A DNA stretch of 64,000 bases, taken from Crotalaria pallida. Taxonomy: Eukaryota > Streptophyta > Magnoliopsida > Fabales > Fabaceae. Positions 14,349 through 29,700 of the stretch are shown piece by piece. Location of the stretch: NCBI GenBank assembly GCA_037953625.1, contig CM075649.1, positions 70,029,290-70,093,289 on the forward strand. Direction: 5' to 3'. The notes beneath the pieces are model-generated. The model had not been told where the DNA came from. It saw only the letters and a list, made by a program, of their open reading frames with translations, and ran no database searches. Within the stretch, counting starts at the first letter, position 1; every line of letters begins with the position of its first letter. A program made the translations under genes and the position numbers.

Positions 14349-17300
14349 GTACCAAGCAATGTTTTGGATCATTCTAATGGTTCTTGTAAGTCCTAATACA
14401 CATTCCTAGACCATTCTAAGCCTTTAGAATACTCTCTTAACCATTATACACTTGTTAAAACCTCCAAGGACTCGTGCTACACCCTCTACGTCCCTTGAGG
14501 ACTCAAGTATTGTTTAGGATCATTCTAATGGTTCTTATAAGTCCTAATACACATTCCTAGACCATTCTAAGCCTTTAGAATACTCTCTTAACCATTCTAC
14601 ACTTGTTAGAACATCCAAGGACTCGTGCTACACCCTCTACGTCCCTTGGTGTACCAAGCAATGTTTAGGATCATTCTAACGGTTCTTATAAGTCCTAATA
14701 CACCTTCCTAGACCATTCTAAGCCTTTGGAATACTCTCTTCACCATTCTACACTTGTTAGAACCTCCAAGGACTCATGCTACACCCTCTACGTCCCTTGG
14801 GGACTCAAGCATTGTTTAGGATCTTTCTAATGGTTCTTATAAGTCCAAATACACATTCCTAGACCATTCTAAGCCTTTAGAATAATCTCTTAACCATTCT
14901 ACACTTGTTAGAACATCCAAGGACTCGTGCTACACCCTCCACGTCCCTTGGTGTACCAAGCAATGTTTTGGATCATTGTAATGGTTCTTATAAGTCCTAA
15001 TACACATTCCTAGACCATTCTAAGCCTTTAGAATACTCTCTTAACCATTATACACTTGTTAAAACCTCCAAGGACTCATGCTACACCCTCTACGTCCCTT
15101 GGGGACTCAAGCATTGTTTACGATCATTCTAATGGTTCTTATAAGTCCAAATACATAATCCTAGACCATTCTAAGCCTTTAGAATACTCTCTTAACCATT
15201 CTACACTTGTTAGAACCTCCAAGGACTCGTGCTACACCCTCTACGTCCTTTGGGGTACCAAGCAATGTTTTGGATCATTCTAATGGTTCTTGTAAGTCCT
15301 AATACACATTCCTAGACCATTCTAAGCCTTTAGAATACTCTCTTAACCATTCTACACTTGTTAGAACCTCCAAGGACTCATGCTACACCCTCTACGTCCT
15401 TTGGGGTACCAAGCAATGTTTAGGATCATTCTAATGGTTCTTTTAAGTCCTAATACGCATTCCTAGACCATTCTAAGCCTTTAGAATACTCTCTTAACCA
15501 TTCTACACTTGTTAGAACCTCCAAGGACTCATGCTACACGCTCTACGTCTCTTGGTGTACCAAGCAATGTTTTGGATCATTCTAATGGTTCTTGTAAGTC
15601 CTAATACACATTCCTAGACCATCCTAAGCCTTTAGAATACTCTCTTAACCATTATACACTTGTTAAAACCTCCAAGGACTCGTGCTACACTCTCTACGTC
15701 CCTTGAGGACTCAAGTATTGTTTAGGATCATTCTAATGGTTTCATATAAGTCCTAATACACATTCCTAGACCATTCTAAGCCTTTAGAATACTCTCTTAA
15801 CCATTCTACACTTGTTAGAACATCCAAGGACTCGTGCTTCACCCTCTACGTCCCTTGGTGTACCAAGCAATGTTTAGGATCATTCTAATGGTTCTTATAA
15901 GTCCTAATACACCTTCCTAGACCATTCTAAGCCTTTAGAATACTCTCTTCACCATTCTACACTTGTTAGAACCTCCAAGGACTCATGCTACACCCTCTAC
16001 GTCCCTTGGGGACTCAAGCATTGTTTAGGATCATTCTAATGGTTCTTATAAGTCCAAATACATATTCCTAGACCATTCTAAGCCATTAGAATACTCTCTT
16101 AACCATTCTACACTTGTTAGAACCTCCAAGGACTCGTGCTACACCCTCTACGTCCTTTGGGGTACCAAGCAATGTTTTGGATCATTCTAATGGTTCTTGT
16201 AAGTCCTAATACACATTCCAAGACCATTCTAAGCCTTTAGAATACTCTCTTCACCATTCTACACTTGTTAGAACCTCCAAGGACTCATGCTACACCCTCT
16301 ACGTCCCTTGGGGACTCAAGCATTGTTTAGGATCATTCTAATGGTTCTTATAAGTCCAAATACATATTCCTAGACCATTCTAAGCCATTAGAATACTCTC
16401 TTAACCATTCTACACTTGTTAGAACCTCCAAGGACTCGTGCTACACCCTCTACGTCCTTTGGGGTACCAAGCAATGTTTAGGATCATTCTAATGGTTCTT
16501 ATAAGTCCTAATACACCTTCCTAGACCATTCTAAGCCTTTAGAATACTCTCTTCACCATTCTACACTTGTTAGAACCTCCAAGGACTCGTGCTACACCCT
16601 CTACGTCCTTTGGGGTACCAAGCAATGTTTTGGATCATTCTAATGGTTCTTGTAAGTCCTAATACACATTCCTAGACCATTCTAAGCCTTTAGAATACTC
16701 TCTTCACCATTCTACACTTGTTAGAACCTCCAAGGACTCATGCTACACGCTCTACGTCCCATGGGGACTCAAGCATTGTTTAGGATCTTTCTAATGGTTC
16801 TTATAAGTCCAAATACATATTCCTAGACCATTCTCAGCCTTTAGAATACTCTCTTAACCATTCTACACTTGTTAGAACATCCAAGGACTCGTGCTACACC
16901 CTCTACGTCCCTTGGTGTACCAAGCAATGTTTAGGATCATTCTAATAGTTCTTATAAGTCCTAATACACCTTCCTAGACCATTCTAAGCCTTTAGAATAC
17001 TCTCTTCACCATTCTACACTTGTTAGAACCTCCAAGGACTCATGCTACACCCTCTACGTCCCTTGGGGACTCAAGCATTGTTTAGGATCTTTCTAATGGT
17101 TCTTATAAGTCCTAATACACATTCCTAGACCATTCTAAGCCTTTAGAATACTCTCTTAACCATTCTACACTTGTTAGAACATCCAAGGACTCGTGCTACA
17201 CCCTCTACGTCCCTTGGTGTACCAAGCAATGTTTAGGATCATTCTAATAGTTCTTATAAGTCCTAATACACCTTCCTAGACCATTCTAAGCCTTTAGAAT

Positions 17301-20300
17301 ACTCTCTTCACCATTCTACACTTGTTAGAACCTCCAAGGACTCATGCTACACCCTCTACGTCCCTTGGGGACTCAAGCATTGTTTAGGATCTTTCTAATG
17401 GTTCTTATAAGTCCAAATACACATTCCTAGACCATTCTAAGCCTTTAGAATACTCTCTTAACCATTCTACACTTGTTAGAACATCCAAGGACTCGTGCTA
17501 CACCCTCCACGTCCCTTGGTGTACCAAGCAATGTTTTAGATCATTGTAATGGTTCTTATAAGTCCTAATACACATTCCTAGACCATTCTAAGCCTTTAGA
17601 ATACTCTCTTAACCATTATACACTTGTTAAAACCTCCAAGGACTCATGCTACACCCTCTACGTCCCTTGAGGACTCAAGTATTGTTTAGGATCATTCTAA
17701 TGGTTCTTATAAGTCCTAATACACATTTCTAGACCATTCTAAGCCTATAGAATACTCTCTTAACCATTCTACACTTGTTAGAACATCCAAGGACTCGTGC
17801 TACACCCTCTACGTCCCTTGGTGTACCAAGCAATGTTTAGGATCATTCTAATGGTTCTTATAAGTCCTAATACACCTTCCTAGACCATTCTAAGCCTATA
17901 GAATACTCTCTTAACCATTCTACACTTGTTAGAACATCCAAGGACTCGTGCTACACCCTATACGTCCCTTGGGGACTCAAGCATTGTTTAGGATCATTCT
18001 AATGGTTCTTATAAGTCCAAATACATATTCCTAGACCATTCTAAGTCATTAGAATACTCTCTTAACCATTCTACACTTGTTAGAACCTCCAAGGACTCGT
18101 CCTACACCCTCTACGTCCCTTGAGGACTCAAGCATTGTTTAGGATCATTCTAATGGTTCTTATAAGTCCAAATACATATTCCTAGACCATTCTAAGCCTT
18201 TAGAATACTCTCTTAACCATTCTACACTTGTTAGAACCTCCAAGAACTCGTGCTACACCCTATACGTCCCTTGGGGACTCAAGCATTGTTTACGATCATT
18301 CTAATGGTTCTTATAAGTCCAAATACATAATCCTAGACCATTCTAAGCCTTTAGAATACTCTCTTAACCATTCTACACTTGTTAGAACCTCCAAGGACTC
18401 GTGCTACACCCTCTACGTTCTTTGGGGTACCAAGCAATGTTTTGGATCATTCTAATGGTTCTTGTAAGTCCTAATACACATTCCTAGACCATTCTAAGCC
18501 TTTAGAATACTCTCTTAACCATTATACACTTGTTAAAACCTCCAAGGACTCGTGCTACACCCTCTACGTCCCTTGAGGACTCAAGTATTGTTTAGGATCA
18601 TTCTAATGGTTCTTATAAGTCCTAATACACATTCCTAGACCATTCTAAGCCTTTAGAATACTCTCTTAACCATTCTACACTTGTTAGAACATCCAAGGAC
18701 TCGTGCTACACCCTCTACGTCCCTTGGTGTACCAAGCAATGTTTAGGATCATTCTAACGGTTCTTATAAGTCCTAATACACCTTCCTAGACCATTCTAAG
18801 CCTTTGGAATACTCTCTTCACCATTCTACACTTGTTAGAACCTCCAAGGACTCATGCTACACCCTCTACGTCCCTTGGGGACTCAAGCATTGTTTAGGAT
18901 CTTTCTAATGGTTCTTATAAGTCCAAATACACATTCCTAGACCATTCTAAGCCTTTAGAATAATCTCTTAACCATTCTACACTTGTTAGAACATCCAAGG
19001 ACTCGTGCTACACCCTCCACGTCCCTTGGTGTACCAAGCAATGTTTTGGATCATTGTAATGGTTCTTATAAGTCCTAATACACATTCCTAGACCATTCTA
19101 AGCCTTTAGAATACTCTCTTAACCATTATACACTTGTTAAAACCTCCAAGGACTCATGCTACACCCTCTACGTCCCTTGGGGACTCAAGCATTGTTTACG
19201 ATCATTCTAATGGTTCTTATAAGTCCAAATACATAATCCTAGACCATTCTAAGCCTTTAGAATACTCTCTTAACCATTCTACACTTGTTAGAACCTCCAA
19301 GGACTCGTGCTACACCCTCTACGTCCTTTGGGGTACCAAGCAATGTTTTGGATCATTCTAATGGTTCTTGTAAGTCCTAATACACATTCCTAGACCATTC
19401 TAAGCCTTTAGAATACTCTCTTAACCATTCTACACTTGTTAGAACCTCCAAGGACTCATGCTACACCCTCTACGTCCTTTGGGGTACCAAGCAATGTTTA
19501 GGATCATTCTAATGGTTCTTTTAAGTCCTAATACGCATTCCTAGACCATTCTAAGCCTTTAGAATACTCTCTTAACCATTCTACACTTGTTAGAACCTCC
19601 AAGGACTCATGCTACACGCTCTACGTCTCTTGGTGTACCAAGCAATGTTTTGGATCATTCTAATGGTTCTTGTAAGTCCTAATACACATTCCTAGACCAT
19701 CCTAAGCCTTTAGAATACTCTCTTAACCATTATACACTTGTTAAAACCTCCAAGGACTCGTGCTACACTCTCTACGTCCCTTGAGGACTCAAGTATTGTT
19801 TAGGATCATTCTAATGGTTTCATATAAGTCCTAATACACATTCCTAGACCATTCTAAGCCTTTAGAATACTCTCTTAACCATTCTACACTTGTTAGAACA
19901 TCCAAGGACTCGTGCTTCACCCTCTACGTCCCTTGGTGTACCAAGCAATGTTTAGGATCATTCTAATGGTTCTTATAAGTCCTAATACACCTTCCTAGAC
20001 CATTCTAAGCCTTTAGAATACTCTCTTCACCATTCTACACTTGTTAGAACCTCCAAGGACTCATGCTACACCCTCTACGTCCCTTGGGGACTCAAGCATT
20101 GTTTAGGATCATTCTAATGGTTCTTATAAGTCCAAATACATATTCCTAGACCATTCTAAGCCATTAGAATACTCTCTTAACCATTCTACACTTGTTAGAA
20201 CCTCCAAGGACTCGTGCTACACCCTCTACGTCCTTTGGGGTACCAAGCAATGTTTTGGATCATTCTAATGGTTCTTGTAAGTCCTAATACACATTCCAAG

Positions 20301-22504
20301 ACCATTCTAAGCCTTTAGAATACTCTCTTCACCATTCTACACTTGTTAGAACCTCCAAGGACTCATGCTACACCCTCTACGTCCCTTGGGGACTCAAGCA
20401 TTGTTTAGGATCATTCTAATGGTTCTTATAAGTCCAAATACATATTCCTAGACCATTCTAAGCCATTAGAATACTCTCTTAACCATTCTACACTTGTTAG
20501 AACCTCCAAGGACTCGTGCTACACCCTCTACGTCCTTTGGGGTACCAAGCAATGTTTAGGATCATTCTAATGGTTCTTATAAGTCCTAATACACCTTCCT
20601 AGACCATTCTAAGCCTTTAGAATACTCTCTTCACCATTCTACACTTGTTAGAACCTCCAAGGACTCGTGCTACACCCTCTACGTCCTTTGGGGTACCAAG
20701 CAATGTTTTGGATCATTCTAATGGTTCTTGTAAGTCCTAATACACATTCCTAGACCATTCTAAGCCTTTAGAATACTCTCTTCACCATTCTACACTTGTT
20801 AGAACCTCCAAGGACTCATGCTACACGCTCTACGTCCCATGGGGACTCAAGCATTGTTTAGGATCTTTCTAATGGTTCTTATAAGTCCAAATACATATTC
20901 CTAGACCATTCTCAGCCTTTAGAATACTCTCTTAACCATTCTACACTTGTTAGAACATCCAAGGACTCGTGCTACACCCTCTACGTCCCTTGGTGTACCA
21001 AGCAATGTTTAGGATCATTCTAATAGTTCTTATAAGTCCTAATACACCTTCCTAGACCATTCTAAGCCTTTAGAATACTCTCTTCACCATTCTACACTTG
21101 TTAGAACCTCCAAGGACTCATGCTACACCCTCTACGTCCCTTGGGGACTCAAGCATTGTTTAGGATCTTTCTAATGGTTCTTATAAGTCCTAATACACAT
21201 TCCTATACCATTCTAAGCCTTTAGAATACTCTCTTAACCATTCTACACTTGTTAGAACATCCAAGGACTCGTGCTACACCCTCTACGTCCCTTGGTGTAC
21301 CAAGCAATGTTTAGGATCATTCTAATAGTTCTTATAAGTCCTAATACACCTTCCTAGACCATTCTAAGCCTTTAGAATACTCTCTTCACCATTCTACACT
21401 TGTTAGAACCTCCAAGGACTCATGCTACACCCTCTACGTCCCTTGGGGACTCAAGCATTGTTTAGGATCTTTCTAATGGTTCTTATAAGTCCAAATACAC
21501 ATTCCTAGACCATTCTAAGCCTTTAGAATACTCTCTTAACCATTCTACACTTGTTAGAACATCCAAGGACTCGTGCTACACCCTCCACGTCCCTTGGTGT
21601 ACCAAGCAATGTTTTGGATCATTGTAATGGTTCTTATAAGTCCTAATACACATTCCTAGACCATTCTAAGCCTTTAGAATACTCTCTTAACCATTATACA
21701 CTTGTTAAAACCTCCAAGGACACATGCTACACCCTCTACGTCCCTTGAGGACTCAAGTATTGTTTAGGATCATTCTAATGGTTCTTATAAGTCCTAATAC
21801 ACATTTCTAGACCATTCTAAGCCTATAGAATACTCTCTTAACCATTCTACACTTGTTAGAACATCCAAGGACTCGTGCTACACCCTCTACGTCCCTTGGT
21901 GTACCAAGCAATGTTTAGGATCATTCTAATGGTTCTTATAAGTCCTAATACACCTTCCTAGACCATTCTAAGCCTATAGAATACTCTCTTAACCATTCTA
22001 CACTTGTTAGAACATCCAAGGACTCGTGCTACACCCTATACGTCCCTTGGGGACTCAAGCATTGTTTAGGATCATTCTAATGGTTCTTATAAGTCCAAAT
22101 ACATATTCCTAGACCATTCTAAGTCATTAGAATACTCTCTTAACCATTCTACACTTGTTAGAACCTCCAAGGACTCGTCCTACACCCTCTACATCCCTTG
22201 AGGACTCAAGCATTGTTTAGGATCATTCTAATGGTTCTTATAAGTCCAAATACATATTCCTAGACCATTCTAAGCCTTTAGAATACTCTCTTAACCATTC
22301 TACACTTGTTAGAACCTCCAAGAACTCGTGCTACACCCTATACGTCCCTTGGGGACTCAAGCATTGTTTACGATCATTATAATGGTTCTTATAAGTCCAA
22401 ATACATAATCCTAGACCATTCTAAGCCTTTAGAATACTCTCTTAACCATTCTACACTTGTTAGAACCTCCAAGGACTCGTGCTACACCCTCTACGTTCTT
22501 TGGG
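14349..22504 (+). repeat. Twenty-seven-monomer (4078-bp) tandem segmental duplication
   Basis: Copy A (14349-18426) and copy B (18427-22504) match at a constant 4078-bp offset, which is 27 x 151 + 1. The extra base is a shared T insertion in GGTTTCATATAAG near 15739 and 19817. Shared rare variants include CATTCTAACGG (14680/18758), GAATAATCTC, TAATACGCATTCC, TCCCATGGGG and ATTCTCAGCC. By eye I find only about five differences between the copies, for example TCCTAGACC versus TCCTATACC near 21207, GACTCATGC versus GACACATGC near 21720, and CTACGTCCC versus CTACATCCC near 22190. That is well above 99% identity, so this is a very recent duplication. Confidence 0.93.
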
Positions 22505-25500
22505 GTACCAAGCAATGTTTAGGATCATTCTAATGGTTCTTGTAAGTCCTAATACACATTCCTAGACCATTCTAAGCCTTTAGAATACTCTGTTAACCAT
22601 TCTACACTTGTTAGAACCTCCAAGGACTCATGCTACACGCTCTACGTCACTCGGAGACTCAAGCATTGTTTAGGATCATTCTAATGGTTCTTATAAGTCC
22701 TAATAGACATTCGTAGACCATTCTAAGCCTTTAGAATACTCTCTTAACCATTCTACACTTGTTAGAACATCCAAGGACTCGTGCTACACCCTCTACGTCC
22801 CTTGGTGTACCAAGCAATGTTTTGGATCATTCTAATGGTTCTTGTAAGTCCTAATACACATTCCTAGACCATTCTAAGCCTTTAGAATACTCTCTTAACC
22901 ATTATACACTTGTTAAAACCTCCAAGGACTCGTGCTACACCCTCTACGTCCCATGAGGACTCAAGCATTGTTTAGGATCATTCTAATGGTTCTTATAAGT
23001 CCAAATACATAATCCTAGACCATTCTAAGCCTTTAGAATACTCTCTTAACCATTCTACACTTGTTAGAACCTCCAAGGACTCGTGCTACACCCTCTACGT
23101 CCTTTGGGGTACCAAGCAATGTTTAGGATCATTCTAATGGTTCTTGTAAGTCCTAATACACATTCCTAGACCATTCTAAGCCTTTAGAATACTCTCTTAA
23201 CCATTCTACACTTGTTAGAACCTCCAAGGACTCATGCTACACGCTCTACGTCCCTCCGGGACTCAAGCATTGTTTAGGATCATTCTAATTTTTCTTATAA
23301 GTCCTAATACACATTCGTAGACCATTCTAAGCCTTTAGAATACTCTCTTAACCATTCTACACTTGTTAGAACATCCAAGGACTCGTGCTACACCCTCTAC
23401 GTCCCTTGGTGTACAAAGCAATGTTTAGGATCATTCTAATGGTTCTTATAAGTCCTAATACACCTTCCTAGACCATTCTAAGCCTTTAGAATACTCTCTT
23501 CACCATTCTACACTTGTTAGAACCTCCAAGGACTCATGCTACACCCTCTACGTCCTTTGGGGACTCAAGCATTGTTTAGGATCATTCTAATGGTTCTTAT
23601 AAGTCCAAATATATAATCCTAGACCATTCTAAGCCTTTAGAATACTCTCTTAACCATTCTACACTTGTTAGAACCTCCAAGGACTCGTGCTACACCCTCT
23701 ACGTCCCTTGGTGTACCAAGCAATGTTTTGGATCATTCTAATGGTTCTTGTAAGTCCTAATACACATTCCTTGACCATTCTAAGCCTTTAGAATACTCTC
23801 TTAACCATTATACACTTGTTAAAACCTCCAAGGACTCGTGCTACACCCTCTACGTCCCTTGAGGACTAAAGTATTGTTTAGGATCATTCTAAAGGTTCTT
23901 ATAAGTCCTAATACACATTCCTAGACCATTCTAAGCCTTTAGAATACTCTCTTAACCATTCTACACTTGTTAGAACATCCAAGGACTCGTGCTACACCCT
24001 CTACGTCCCTTGGTGTACCAAGCAATGTTTAGGATCATTCTAATGGTTCTTATAAGTCCTAATACACCTTCCTAGACCATTCTAAGCCTTTAGAATACTC
24101 TCTTCACCATTCTACACTTGTTAGAACCTCCAAGGACTCATGCTACACCCTCTACGTCCCTTGGTGTACCAAGCAATGTTTAGGATCATTCTAATGGTTC
24201 TTATAAGTCCTAATACACCTTCCTAGACCATTCTAAGCCTTTAGAATACTCTCTTCACCATTCTACACTTGTTAGAACATCCAAGGACTCGTGCTACACC
24301 CTATACGTCCCTTGGGGACTCAAGCATTGTTTAGGATCATTCTAATGGTTCTTATAAGTCCAAAAACATATTCCTAGACCATTCTAAGCCATTAGAATAC
24401 TCTCTTAACCATTCTACACTTGTTAGAATCTCCAAGAGCTTGTGCTACACCCTCTACGTCCCTTGAGGACTCAAGCATTGTTTAGGATCATTCTAATGGT
24501 TCTTATAAGTCCAAATACATATTCCTAGACCATTCTAAGCCTTTAGAATACTCTCTTAACCATTCTACACTTGTTAGAACCTCCAAGGACTCGTGCTACA
24601 CCCTATACGTCCCTTGGGGACTCAAGCATTGTTTACGATCATTCTAATGGTTCTTATAAGTCCAAATACATAATCCTAGACCATTCTAAGCCTTTAGAAT
24701 ACTCTCTTAACCATTCTACACTTGTTAGAACCTCCAAGGACTCGTGCTACACCCTCTACGTCCTTTGGGGTACCAAGCAATGTTTAGGATCATTCTAATT
24801 GTTCTTATAAGTCCTTATACACCTTCCTAGACCATTCTAAGCCTTTAGAATACTCTGTTAACCATTCTACACTTGTTAGAACCTCCAAGGACTCATGCCA
24901 CACGCTCTACGTCACTCGGAGACTCAAGCATTGTTTAGGATCATTCTAATGGTTCTTATAAGTCCTAATAGACATTCGTAGACCATTCTAAGCCTTTAGA
25001 ATACTCTCTTAACCATTCTACACTTGTTAGAACATCCAAGGACTCGTGCTACACCCTCTACGTCCCTTGGTGTACCAAGCAATGTTTTGGATCATTCTAA
25101 TGGTTCTTGTAAGTCCTAATACACATTCCTAGACCATTCTAAGCCTTTAGAATACTCTCTTAACCATTATACACTTGTTAAAACCTCCAAGGACTCGTGC
25201 TACACCCTCTACGTCCCATGAGGACTCAAGCATTGTTTAGGATCATTCTAATGGTTCTTATAAGTCCAAATACATAATCCTAGACCATTCTAAGCCTTTA
25301 GAATACTCTCTTAACCATTCTACACTTGTTAGAACCTCCAAGGACTCGTGCTACACCCTCTACGTCCTTTGGGTTACCAAGCAATGTTTAGGATCATTCT
25401 AATGGTTCTTGTAAGTCCTAATACACATTCCTAGACCATTCTAAGCCTTTAGAATACTCTCTTAACCATTCTACACTTGTTAGAACCTCCAAGGACTCAT

Positions 25501-28500
25501 GCTACACGCTCTACGTCCCTCGGGGACTCAAGCATTGTTTAGGATCATTCTAATTTTTCTTATAAGTCCTAATACACATTCGTAGACCATTCTAAGCCTT
25601 TAGAATACTCTCTTAACCATTCTACACTTGTTAGAACATCCAAGGACTCGTGCTACACCCTCTACGTCCCTTGGTGTACCAAGCAATGTTTTGGATCATT
25701 CTAATGGTTCTTGTAAGTCCTAATACACATTCCTAGACCATTCTAAGCCTTTAGAATACTCTCTTAACCATTATACACTTGTTAAAACCTCCAAGGACTC
25801 GTGCTACACCCTCTACGTCCCATGAGGACTCAAGCATTGTTTAGGATCATTCTAATGGTTCTTATAAGTCCAAATACATAATCCTAGACCATTCTAAGCC
25901 TTTAGAATACTCTCTTAACCATTCTACACTTGTTAGAACCTCCAAGGACTCGTGCTACACCCTCTACGTCCTTTGGGGTACCAAGCAATGTTTAGGATCA
26001 TTCTAATGGTTCTTGTAAGTCCTAATACACATTCCTAGACCATTCTAAGCCTTTAGAATACTCTCTTAACCATTCTACACTTGTTAGAACCTCCAAGGAC
26101 TCATGCTACACGCTCTACGTCCCTCCGGGACTCAAGCATTGTTTAGGATCATTCTAATTTTTCTTATAAGTCCTAATACACATTCGTAGACCATTCTAAG
26201 CCTTTAGAATACTCTCTTAACCATTCTACACTTGTTAGAACATCCAAGGACTCGTGCTACACCCTCTACGTCCCTTGGTGTACAAAGCAATGTTTAGGAT
26301 CATTCTAATGGTTCTTATAAGTCCTAATACACCTTCCTAGACCATTCTAAGCCTTTAGAATACTCTCTTCACCATTCTACACTTGTTAGAACCTCCAAGG
26401 ACTCATGCTACACCCTCTACGTCCTTTGGGGACTCAAGCATTGTTTAGGATCATTCTAATGGTTCTTATAAGTCCAAATATATAATCCTAGACCATTCTA
26501 AGCCTTTAGAATACTCTCTTAACCATTCTACACTTGTTAGAACCTCCAAGGACTCGTGCTACACCCTCTACGTCCCTTGGTGTACCAAGCAATGTTTTGG
26601 ATCATTCTAATGGTTCTTGTAAGTCCTAATACACATTCCTTGACCATTCTAAGCCTTTAGAATACTCTCTTAACCATTATACACTTGTTAAAACCTCCAA
26701 GGACTCGTGCTACACCCTCTACGTCCCTTGAGGACTAAAGTATTGTTTAGGATCATTCTAAAGGTTCTTATAAGTCCTAATACACATTCCTAGACCATTC
26801 TAAGCCTTTAGAATACTCTCTTAACCATTCTACACTTGTTAGAACATCCAAGGACTCGTGCTACACCCTCTACGTCCCTTGGTGTACCAAGCAATGTTTA
26901 GGATCATTCTAATGGTTCTTATAAGTCCTAATACACCTTCCTAGACCATTCTAAGCCTTTAGAATACTCTCTTCACCATTCTACACTTGTTAGAACCTCC
27001 AAGGACTCATGCTACACCCTCTACGTCCCTTGGGGACTCAAGCATTGTTTAGGATCATTCTAATGGTTCTTATAAGTCCAAAAACATATTCCTAGACCAT
27101 TCTAAGCCATTAGAATACTCTCTTAACCATTCTACACTTGTTAGAACCTCCAAGGACTCATGCTACACGCTCTACGTCCCTCGGGGACTCAAGCATTGTT
27201 TAGGATCATTCTAATTTTTCTTATAAGTCCTAATACACATTCGTAGACCATTCTAAGCCTTTAGAATACTCTCTTAACCATTCTACACTTGTTAGAACAT
27301 CCAAGGACTCGTGCTACACCCTCTACGTCCCTTGGTGTACCAAGCAATGTTTAGGATCATTCTAATGGTTCTTATAAGTCCTTATACACCTTCCTAGACC
27401 ATTCTAAGCCTTTAGAATACTCTCTTCACCATTCTACACTTGTTAGAACCTCCAAGGACTCATGCTACACCCTCTACGTCCTTTGGGGACTCAAGCATTG
27501 TTTAGGATCTTTCTAATGGTTCTTATAAGTCCAAATACATATTCCTAGACATTTCTAAGCCTTTAGAATACTCTCTTAACCATTCTACACCTTTTAGAAC
27601 CTCCAAGGACTCGTGCTACACCCTCTACGTCCCTTGGGGACTCAAGCATTGTTTAGGATCATTCTAATGGTTCTTATAAGTCCAAATACATATTCCTAGA
27701 CCATTCTAAGCCATTAGAATACTCTCTTAACCATTCTACACTTGTTAGAACCTCCAAGGGCTTGTGCTACACCCTCTACGTCCCTTGAGGACTCAAGCAT
27801 TGTTTAGGATCATTCTAATGGTTCTTATAAGTCCAAATACATATTCCTAGACCATTCTAAGCCTTTAGAATACTCTCTTAACCATTCTACACTTGTTAGA
27901 ACCTCCAAGGACTCGTGCTACACCCTATACGTCCCTTGGGGACTCAAGCATTGTTTACGATCATTCTAATGGTTCTTATAAGTCCAAATACATAATCCTA
28001 GACCATTCTAAGCCTTTAGAATACTCTCTTAACCATTCTACACTTGTTAGAACATCCAAGGACTCGTGCTACACCCTCTACGTCCCTTGGTGTACCAAGC
28101 AATGTTTTGGATCATTCTAATGGTTCTTGTAAGTCCTAATACACATTCCTAGACCATTCTAAGCCTTTAGAATACTCTCTTAACCATTATACACTTGTTA
28201 AAACCTCCAAGGACTCGTGCTACACCCTCTACGTCCCATGAGGACTCAAGCATTGTTTAGGATCATTCTAATGGTTCTTATAAGTCCAAATACATAATCC
28301 TAGACCATTCTAAGCCTTTAGAATACTCTCTTAACCATTCTACACTTGTTAGAACCTCCAAGGACTCGTGCTACACCCTCTACGTCCTTTGGGTTACCAA
28401 GCAATGTTTAGGATCATTCTAATGGTTCTTGTAAGTCCTAATACACATTCCTAGACCATTCTAAGCCTTTAGAATACTCTCTTAACCATTCTACACTTGT

Positions 28501-29700
28501 TAGAACCTCCAAGGACTCATGCTACACGCTCTACGTCCCTCGGGGACTCAAGCATTGTTTAGGATCATTCTAATTTTTCTTATAAGTCCTAATACACATT
28601 CGTAGACCATTCTAAGCCTTTAGAATACTCTCTTAACCATTCTACACTTGTTAGAACATCCAAGGACTCGTGCTACACCCTCTACGTCCCTTGGTGTACA
28701 AAGCAATGTTTAGGATCATTCTAATGGTTCTTATAAGTCCTAATACACCTTCCTAGACCATTCTAAGCCTTTAGAATACTCTCTTCACCATTCTACACTT
28801 GTTAGAACCTCCAAGGACTCATGCTACACCCTCTACGTCCTTTGGGGACTCAAGCATTGTTTAGGATCATTCTAATGGTTCTTATAAGTCCAAATATATA
28901 ATCCTAGACCATTCTAAGCCTTTAGAATACTCTCTTAACCATTCTACACTTGTTAGAACCTCCAAGGACTCGTGCTACACTCTCTACGTCCCTTGGTGTA
29001 CCAAGCAATGTTTTGAATCATTCTAATGGTTCTTGTAAGTCCTAATACACATTCCTAGACCATTCTAAGCCTTTAGAATACTCTCTTAACCATTATACAC
29101 TTGTTAAAACCTCCAAGGACTCGTGCTACACCCTCTACGTCCCTTGAGGACTAAAGTATTGTTTAGGATCATTCTAAAGGTTCTTATAAGTCCTAATACA
29201 CATTCCTAGACCATTCTAAGCCTTTAGAATACTCTCTTAACCATTCTACACTTGTTAGAACATCCAAGGACTCGTGCTACACCCTCTACGTCCCTTGGTG
29301 TACCAAGCAATGTTTAGGATCATTCTAATGGTTCTTATAAGTCCTAATACACCTTCCTAGACCATTCTAAGCCTTTAGAATACTCTCTTCACCATTCTAC
29401 ACTTGTTAGAACCTCCATGGACTCATGCTACACCCTCTACGTCCCTTGGGGACTCAAGCATTGTTTAGGATCATTCTAATGGTTCTTATAAGTCCAAAAA
29501 CATATTCCTAGACCATTCTAAGCCATTAGAATACTCTCTTAACCATTCTACACTTGTTAGAATCTCCAAGAGCTTGTGCTACACCCTCTACGTCCCTTGA
29601 GGACTCAAGCATTGTTTAGGATCATTCTAATGGTTCTTATAAGTCCAAATACATATTCCTAGACCATTCTAAGCCTTTAGAATACTCTCTTAACCATTCT
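22505..29700 (+). repeat. Nested higher-order duplications (offsets 604, 2265, 2416, 2869 bp)
   Basis: This stretch is an overlay of several copy events. CCATGAGG at the monomer junction lies at 22951, 25216, 25820 and 28236, giving offsets of 2265 (15 monomers), 604 (4) and 2416 (16). AGGACTAAAG lies at 23862, 26731 and 29147, giving offsets of 2869 (19) and 2416 (16). TCGGAGACTC lies at 22651 and 24916 (2265). The variant CATTCTAATTTTTCTTAT recurs in each unit. The units are therefore partly overlapping copies of one another rather than one regular higher-order repeat. Confidence 0.82.
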
